Shown here in pieces: positions 56,871-64,000 of a stretch of 64,000 nt of DNA. A model generated the notes under the pieces. That model did no database searches and was not told the DNA's origin. It saw only the letters and a list, made by a program, of their open reading frames with translations. Within the stretch, counting starts at the first letter, position 1. Each line of letters opens with the position of its first letter. Position numbers and translations under genes: made by a program. The stretch is from contig CM035806.1 in assembly GCA_020466095.1 (NCBI GenBank), positions 123,582,938 through 123,646,937 on the forward strand, written 5' to 3'. This stretch comes from Chlorops oryzae. Lineage: Eukaryota; Arthropoda; Insecta; Diptera; Chloropidae.

Positions 56871-58560
56871 ATTAATATATTCGGATTATTTAATCGATAC
56901 TTTAAAGTAACGAAAGAATTCGGTACTTTTGTAATTGTTACACAAAAAAAATATCTAATAGCTTTGTAGGCCATGATGATGATTACTTATGACTAGGGCC
57001 GCCAAGCTTCCTGCATTAGAACAGATAGGCTCTCCTGCATCCTAATTCAGTCCGGTATTTCCCTATATTTGAATTGTTAATTGTTCAATACTAAACGTGT
57101 CCGCTTGTTAAGATTCGAATTCCTCGAAAATTGGAAACAATAGCTCTTTAGCAGAATAAAATTAACTCTTATCATTAACATAAAATTTTTAAAAATTTCA
57201 ACAAAAACTTACATTGTACTCCATTTGCCCTGCTATTTGGATCGTACAAATTTTTCCGGCTTATTATGGCTCTTCAGACATGTTTAATGCTCGTAACTGT
57301 TTTTAGACAAAAAACAGTATTTTTTTAAGAAAAACGCATAAAAAGCAGCACATCAATTGAAAAAAAAAAACAGTACTCTTCGCAGTACTAATGTAAATAT
57401 ATTTTTTGAAATATAACAAAATAACCAAAACAATCAAAACAATTCAAAAAAAAATAGTCAGTATGTAAGTCAATATTCGTAGAATATTGAAAAAAGTGCA
57501 GTATATCTACTGCAATTGGAATAAAGTTCTAACTAGAGTCCGACCGAGGGTGAAATTTTTGGCCGAAGCCGAACTTCAAAACAACAATTACAAAACTATT
57601 TTCACTTTTTTTGCTTTGTTTTAATTTAAAGAAAAGTCTTAGTTAGAACATCTAACCCTTCTCGGAATGGGAATGATATGAAAATATGAAAATTATAGTA
57701 AATTCGTTAAGAAATATGAAAGGTTACGGAGATGAATTATGGGGATTGCAGAAAACAAGTGTGATATTCTAGAATATCTTTACAAAATTTTCAAATATTT
57801 TTTCCAGTTGCCGAAATATTGGGGGGCATGGCCCATCCAATAAAATTTTTGGAGGGACAAAAAGTGCCTTTCCCCCCATAGTTGCCGCGCCTGGCTTCAC
57901 TACTTCTGCATAAATGATTTTTTCATGCATGCGAGAATGTCCGGCTGGGATTCCACTCAAATCGTCATCTTACGTTACAATCAGTGCGCCGAAAAAGAAA
58001 CCAAAACAACTCATAAGAAATCACCCAGCTTCCAACAGGACCTATTCTTTACAAAGAAGATAGAGGGCGACCTGCTTTCTTAAAGCTTCAAAAGAATGCA
58101 AAATCGAACCAGTCACCCTTGAACCAAAGGATACTAGGATTGAGGTCGTGTGCATTACTATGAAGTGTGTTGCGGTTCATCGCTTCTGTGAGCAGCATTT
58201 TGGCTGCTGGGCAATTTAAAAATCTTGTCTCTTCTTACCGAAGAGAAACACGCTCAAATGAATTTGCAAATCTGTTTCTCACTCGGCACTCTGACTATGC
58301 ATTGTGTCTGGGAAGACAGGCAAAATTAAAAGAATTTGCTCTTTTTGCTATTGCGGAAATTCTATTCAATCCCGTAGCCCACGATTACCGTAAGGATTTT
58401 CCTAACTTTTGAACGCACGCTCCAAGCGTTTTTTCATTTCAGTCATTTGTGAAATAAATTTTTTTTTTTTAATTTCTTATTAATTTTTGTTTTCGCCCAT
58501 TAAGGGCCCCCTTGGCTCGGGGGCCCCGTATCATTGATACGGCGCTAGCTACGCCACTGG
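56871..58560. other. Non-coding with DNA transposon remnants
   Basis: 57532-57590 is a CCGACCGAGGG terminal fragment. 57812-57900 and 58498-58556 carry GC-rich words (GGGGGGCATGGCCC, GGGCCCCCTTGGC) and the terminus TAGCTACGCCACTG, as in many insect DNA transposons. The 81-codon frame at 58167 may be a transposase scrap, but I cannot assign it. Confidence 0.35.
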
Positions 58561-60126
58561 TGCTAAGTTGAGAGCCAAAAACAGCTTGTCGCCGAAAAAC
58601 AGTATTTTGGGAGTACAGATACGAGCATTAGACATGTTGGAAGCCCGATTTATGATCAATAACTGCCAGCATGTGTAATTGAATTAGTATTCTAAGAAAA
58701 TTGGCTTTATGTTATTGATGTTCCTTATAAACATTTACTCACACATTTTGAAGAGTTCAATGAACATTACACAACCACCCACTACCCACTTTTCCACTTT
58801 TCCACTTTTCTACTTTTCCACTGGCCGAGTCAAGAGAATATGCCCGAAGCGTAAATCGCCTGAATTTCCATTCCTTTTGGCATGAATAATTTATGCACAT
58901 TCAATGCAGCAGAAGCATGCAAAGAAACGAACGAAAACGGTGGGAAGGACGAGGAAGAGGAGAAGAAGGAGGGGTGCCCCGAAGAGACCAGAAAACCACA
59001 ACAAGACCCGATGAAGTTGTCTGTTGTCCACTGCCCGTTTTCTGTTGGCCGCTTTCCGTTCTAAATAGAAATATTTCTTCGTTATGCGCAATTTTTTTAA
59101 ATTGTCAATAGCAATTTTCGCTATCGATGACAGTCACATCGTTAGCGAACACACTTGAAAATGAGAAAATGTAATTTTACAGTGTCATCGCACCGATTTC
59201 CTACTTGGTTTACGAGTGTTATTCAAGCGAATGACTTTCAAAAGAAAATAAATAAATAAAAACAGCTGAAAATAAAAAATTGAACATTGTTAACCCATAG
59301 TGTTGATGCGCCATTTCCGACTGGCTATGAATGAAAAGTGCAATTTTGCGAAAGGAATCATACAGAGCCGCACTTCTTCACTTGTTGGATTGTCTGTTTG
59401 CTTGTTTTCTGCTTGCTTTCTTGGCCGCTATTACATCAAATGTGAAAGCATTCATGTATGTAGGACTGCGAATGAATTTGTATGTGCGTACACATTTATG
59501 TATGTATGAAAATGTAGAATGCACATGTAATATTAAACGCAGTAACAAATTTTTGATGTGCATGGAATAGCCCAGTTGACCAAAACATTCGCTTGCGATT
59601 CGAAAGCGAACGTTAACGAAAACTTTAAGCGAACAAAAAGTTCGCTTTCGATTTCGTGTATAGTTCGCTGGCACACACTTTGTCGCTCAGTTTTTGGAAG
59701 CAAATTGTTCGTTTACGAATTCGCCCCGAACTTTCGCTTTGGGATGTTTTTGCGAAGGTTGGGCGTTTTTCATTTTAAAGTTGTTCATATAGGCAAAATG
59801 AGTTTACTACATTTTTGTTTTGATTTTTTTTATTGAAAATTTATGAAGATACAAGTGCCTTATTACGTATACGGTATACCTAACGTTACCATCTCGCTTC
59901 TGCAAAAAAAAACGGACAAATGTTAAAAACAATTTTATTTCGCTGTACGCTAAATAGAAAAAAAATGTACAAAAAACGGACACATTTATAAGTATACATA
60001 TATACACACAAAAATCCATTATTTCAGTTCAAACAAATTGAATTCTTCCGACTCAGAACTAACAATTGTGAGATTTCCAAATACAACTAAGCATTTAAGT
60101 TTTGAGAGTGCAAATCAACAGTAATA
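58561..60126. other. Mostly single-copy-looking sequence
   Basis: No conserved exon or repeat termini recognised. GAGGAAGAGGAGAAGAAGG patch near 58950. Confidence 0.4.
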
Positions 60127-60325
60127 GCATGTTTCCACATAGTGAATTAACTATATGAATTAGAGTTATTTCGGACATTTAGAAGCGTATAATTACGATT
60201 ATTATTGTAAATATTGGTTCAGAAGACTAAAAACAAATAATAATGTTGATAAGTTTTATGACGATGCTTTACAGACTCTAATCCATATGGTTAATTCACT
60301 ATGTTAATTCAATGTGGAAACATGC
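60127..60325. mobile_element. TA-flanked MITE, GCATGTTTCCACAT ends
   Basis: 199 bp. GCATGTTTCCACATAGTG and the complement ending ATGTGGAAACATGC, TA on both sides. AGTGAATTAAC recurs in both arms. Confidence 0.75.
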
Positions 60326-60423
60326 TATAAAAAACAATTATTCTTCATCAAAATCTTTAGCGTCACAACAAGCCAATTTAAATCAAACTTGTCAATGTGC
60401 TATTTTAAATTATGGCAACTATT

Positions 60424-61973
60424 GACTTTTATGGTAGAAAACTTTCCCAGCTTTTGGGAATATGACCCGAATATGATTCCAAATGAGTCTTCTAAATGAA
60501 AAATTTTGTCCTTACAGCCAAAATAAAATTCAATTTAAACAAAACTATAGATTTTTTCGAAAAAAGCTTTCAAATTTTCATTTTAAAGTGAACCCAAGTA
60601 ACAAAAATGTTTACTATCATAACTTAAAGAAGTAGTGAAGAAGGCTACAAAAGGTATGCACTCCGTCTTTAAGACATATTAAAGTCCAAATTAAGTGCAA
60701 AAGGGCCCATGTGGGCGGTCCGATAGAAGAAATTGAGAGCATTATTTCTATCTTAATTGCCACTTAAATAGGAGAGCGAAGTTTCAAGTTCTAGTTTTTA
60801 TCTTCTTAAAGGCTTCTTAACTCCAGCACAGCTTATGAGTTTATAAAAACATTCTCTATCTCTTTTTATCCCATTGATTTAAATACTAATGATAAAATGA
60901 AACGAAAACATATTTCGCAGAGGGTGTTGGTTCTGTCTAAAATTTTATTGACAAGATATTTGTGTTCATCAATGCTATGATAAGTAAAATAAGTGACTTT
61001 GGCTTTTCTTCGTTACGCCAAATTGAAGCGATTTTACAAACGCAACGACTTTTACGGTAAAATTACACCTGCTACCCCCTTCAAAATTCACGCGCCTTCA
61101 TAATTGTTTGAATTGATGAAATATTTTTGTAAAACAATTACGCAGAAATCGATGCGCGGGTGCTTAAAAATGTGTTTTTATGTGGGGTTTTAGTATATAC
61201 TTTTCTTAAGTCAAATAATTTTCAAAGATTAACTCGTAAGCATTTTTAATTTTGTACAATCGTAAGTATTGCTGCAAATTAGAAGGAATAAAAATATAAT
61301 AATTTGATTAGGAAAAGTTTAACTTCCGAGCGTACACCATTCCCTTCGGTGGTCGACACCGGACTGAAATGCAGGGTGGCCATAATTTTTTTCCATTTTG
61401 ACAGCACACGTTGATGAAAAACACTTCACTAATTTAAGTACGATATTCGAAGTATTAAATACGTCCCATCATACCGATTTAATGCTTCGAATATGGCTAC
61501 TAATTTCAGAACCATCTAAGACTGCTTTAAGAAGGATATTAAATACCAATTTAAAACCAAAGTGACAGCTTTACTTTAAAACCGATTTAAGTGACATTAA
61601 AGAAGGGAGGATTCAAATACCAAAAACTGATCATATTAAGTTTGAATAAAGAAATGAAATACCGAATGAATACCACATTTTGCTACTTGGGAAAGCTTTT
61701 TAAATCTCGGGTCATATTCTAAAAGCTGGGAAAGTTTTCTACCATGAAAGTCCAAATTGAAATGAATTCACTTAGATTTTCATGCTTCCTTACAGTAATA
61801 ATGAATGTAAACACATATTTTCCATGAAACCCAAAAGCAATATTTAGAGGTTGATTTGCGCGAGCTAGGAATTCATTTTAGACCCTAGGTTTGTAGGCAA
61901 AATTTTCTTAGAATTTCATCTAGTTTACGTTTCTGCTATTTGCTTTTTCGAAAGAAAAAAATCGACCCACCCT
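60424..61973. mobile_element. hAT TAGGGTGGGTCG family, copy 2 (partial, interrupted)
   Basis: 60424-60592 matches the left-interior of 45745-46582 (GGTAGAAAACTTTCCCAGC, TTTCAAATTTTCATTTTAAA). 61692-61973 is the mirrored right part, ending ATCGACCCACCCT. The left terminus is missing. It is split by 60593-61691. Confidence 0.65.
60593..61691. mobile_element. TIR element, CCCAAGTARCAAAA ends
   Basis: 1,099 bp. CCCAAGTAACAAAAATGT and ACATTTTGCTACTTGGG are inverted. Words such as GATTTAA and ATTAAAG recur near the right end. No transposase; duplication not resolved. Confidence 0.65.
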
Positions 61974-62142
61974 GATGTAGAGATCCTACCCCTCCGCGCT
62001 TCTTCTCGCCCATAAACCAAAAACTTGCCGGCAATAGTTGTCCTAATGTAAAAGGGCACAATGGGACTCGTCGTTTGTCGGATCTTGAAAATTTTGAATT
62101 CAAAATATGATATTAACGAAGGTAAATGTAAACATATTCACC

Positions 62143-62293
62143 CCTATTATGATTGTCGACTACTGATAGAGAATCGAAAAATTTCTATCGTCGACTAAAA
62201 TTTTTCATTTTCTAGTATGTGGAAAATGAAAAATTTTTTGTCGAAGAAATAACTTTTTCGATTCTCTATCAGTAGTCGACAATCATAATAAGG
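62143..62293. mobile_element. Hairpin MITE, 151 bp
   Basis: CCTATTATGATTGTCGACTA and its complement, with ~40 bp of near-perfect arms (CTGATAGAGAATCGAAAAA). The ends recall the CTATTCTAGGGTTCGATCG element at 47031. It abuts the LINE at 62297. Confidence 0.75.
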
Positions 62294-62296
62294 CTG

Positions 62297-63384
62297 ATTA
62301 CATTTACGCTAAGAAGGGGTATAAGCCCAACTATACAACTAAACGGAGTTTCCATCCGTCAAGTAGATAGTGTCGTTTATTTAGGAGTCCATCTAGACAA
62401 ACGATTAACTTGGCGAAAGCACATCGAGGCAAAGAGAACAAACCTAAAGCTTAAAGCATCAAAAATTCACTGGTTGATTAACCATCGCTCTTCTCTGAAC
62501 ATGGAGTATAAAGTTCTTTTATACAATAGTGTATTAAAGCCAGTTTGGTCTTATGGCATTCAGTTGTGGGGAAATGCCTGCGCTTCCTCTATTGAAATAA
62601 TCCAAAGAGCTCAATCGAAAATTCTCAGAATCATTACAGGTGCCCCATGGTATATTCGTAATGAACATATTCACCGTGACCTACAAATTCCACTAATTAA
62701 GGATGAAATCATACGATTAAAATCATCATACAACGATAAGATAAGACATCATTCGAATCAGTTGGCAAGAAGCCTCAGTAACACAACAAGTCGAACACGT
62801 TTAAAAAGAAAGGACCTTCCGTCGGCATCTACCGTCTTAGAGGTTTAAGACCGATGCTCTTTTATATGCACCTCGCTCGTGCAAGTCAGATACGTCTGCA
62901 TCTACCGTCTTAGAGGCTTAAGACCGATGCACTCTTATATGCACCTCGCTCGTGCAAGTCAGACCCGTCTGCATCTACCGTCTTAGAGGCTTAAGACCGA
63001 TGCTCTCTTATATGCACCTCGCTCGTGCAAGTCAGATGATTACCTATCCAAGGATACAGGACCAATGCTCATCACTGGCAAGAACGTATCCGTTCCAGCC
63101 AAAAAAGGCGTTACTACGTCTGGCGCACCTCGCTCGTGCACGCCACACGTAAGGATTCACAAAGCTCGATACAATGTAAGCGGTGTAACAGCGCTAAACT
63201 CCCATCAGCCCAGCTTCTTAAATTGAGGCCCGTTGGAACCAGCAACTATTTATATTTTTCTCTGTATAAATAGAAAATGTGTAGTACTAGATATAAGATT
63301 CGAATATTTACTGTTAGTTTCACAAATTAAGAAAGATTCAGTAAAGTCACGCAAAGCTTAAAAAAAAAAAAAAAAAAAAAAAAT
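62297..63384 (+). pseudogene. Jockey-like LINE, 5'-truncated, with poly-A
   Basis: The frame from about 62304 reads TFTLRRGISPTIQLNGV, VVYLGVHLDKRLTW, KHIEAKR, then LLYNSVLKPVWSYGIQLWG, APWYI and HIHRDLQ, ending near 62845. This is the C-terminal region of a Jockey-clade reverse transcriptase. The frame is intact across ~180 codons, so insertion may be fairly recent. A 3' UTR with a 73-bp tandem repeat follows, and a 24-bp A tail starts at 63360. The catalytic core is absent. Confidence 0.85.
62821..63039. repeat. 73-bp tandem repeat in the LINE 3' end, 3 copies
   Basis: GCATCTACCGTCTTAGAGG and GCACCTCGCTCGTGCAAGTC recur with period 73 (starts 62821, 62894, 62967). A further GCACCTCGCTCGTGCA lies at 63125. 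TCTTAGAGGCTTAAGA gives each unit a small hairpin. Confidence 0.95.
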
Positions 63385-63448
63385 ATGATGGGCTGTGGGC
63401 ATATTTCAAAAAAAAGTACAATGGCATGACAAATCATGATTTCAAATA

Positions 63449-63813
63449 TGGGGCAAAACACGTCAAGTGTACCACCGGCAAAATTTTTTCTCCCCGATTT
63501 GGATGAAACTTGGTGCAGTTGTTAAGATGTAAGAGTACGTTAAATGTGCAAAAAAAGAGTAAATTTTAATCACAGGTTGCCGAGATACAGGGTGTCAAAG
63601 TTTAGATTTTTGCTTCGAAGAACATATTTCATTGAATTACAATGGGGCTAAAATCGCCTCGCTTCAAAAATTTTTCGAATGTTTCTTAAAACAAATTTTC
63701 GGAACTTTTCGAAAACAATACTTAAAAAATTTTTCGATAACTGTAAATGAGAAAAATTTGGCAATTTAGTTTTATTTCTTGATTTTCTAGGAGAGAATGG
63801 ACGGACCATGATT
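63449..63813. mobile_element. Foldback element, left arm of a second copy
   Basis: Matches the left arm of 40896-41975 from TGGGGCAAAACACGTC to GGACCATGATTAGTG, with ~100 bp deleted after GATTTTCTAGGAGAG. The right arm is absent before the window ends. Confidence 0.8.
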
Positions 63814-64000
63814 AGTGGTGACCCGTTTATATATGCGTTTTCACACAAATCGTTTTCACTGAAATCGGATTGAAGATTCGTATAAACGCGGTAATAGATA
63901 TGTTCGTTTTTATATTTGTTAAACGCTTATATATTATACCATAGATTATTTTAAGAAAAATTAAGAGCGGACCTTTTTTAATATAGGTTTTAATGCATTT
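63814..64000. other. Non-coding, no gene recognised
   Basis: AT-rich tail of the window. Confidence 0.4.

Noticed and set aside
58167..58412. 81-codon frame as a host gene
   Set aside because: An in-frame stop lies just before it, there are no splice sites, and nearby GC-rich transposon ends suggest a transposase scrap of unknown type.

Overview
This window reads as AT-rich euchromatin of a higher fly. It holds one recognisable host coding exon, a LIM-domain exon at 46803-46897 that matches insect Lasp (LIM and SH3 protein). The exon has a polypyrimidine tract and AG in front and a GTAAGT donor behind. The other ~63.9 kb is consistent with very large TE-filled introns of that gene, although intergenic sequence cannot be excluded. 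The dipteran assignment rests on the Lasp exon and on many elements that look like fly INE-1/DINE-1 (non-autonomous Helentron) repeats. A tephritid-like or other non-melanogaster fly is my inference.

Most of the DNA is mobile. (1) At least fifteen INE-1-like copies or pieces fall into three subfamilies, which differ internally but share a 3' hairpin followed by TTACTTGTTT. (2) hAT-type elements with 8-bp target duplications lie at 820, 5669, 20976, 22442, 22735, 37555, 45745 and 53121. (3) There are two Tc1-like elements. The one at 38022-39621 has ~200-bp near-identical inverted repeats and a lightly broken DD34E transposase; the one at 15315-16936 is older. (4) Three 5'-truncated LINEs are present: Jockey-like at 32642 and 62297, and a longer reverse-transcriptase remnant at 54555-56545. 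(5) A Transib-like element lies at 33882-35266, with CACAGTG termini and a CGACG duplication. (6) Foldback structures include a 1.08-kb near-perfect palindrome (40896-41975) and an element made of inverted arrays of a 60-bp repeat (49265-50971). (7) Many MITEs are present. I saw no LTR retrotransposon, rRNA, functional tRNA, CRISPR array or bacterial-type operon.

Layout: 0.4-1.6 kb, TIR element with a tRNA-like module, split by a hAT MITE; 3-6.7 kb, INE and hAT pieces; 7.37-7.47 kb, 100 N assembly gap; 8.6-10.1 kb, giant TC-rich simple repeat; 11.2-12.6 kb, rearranged INE cluster; 15.3-16.9 kb, old Tc1; 22.3-25.2 kb, INE split by a hAT that itself carries another hAT and another INE; 28.7-32 kb, MITEs and INE copies; 33.9-37.1 kb, Transib-like then mariner-type composite; 38-39.6 kb, young Tc1; 40.7-42.1 kb, palindrome inside an INE; 44-46.6 kb, INE and hAT; 46.8 kb, Lasp exon; 48.5-51 kb, foldback array inside an INE; 52.7-56.9 kb, nested MITE/hAT/LINE blocks; 60-63.4 kb, hAT pieces and a LINE.

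The genes do not form a pathway. The interest is in the nesting order and in the termini of apparently undescribed repeat families. All homology calls were made by eye, so boundaries outside clear duplications are approximate.
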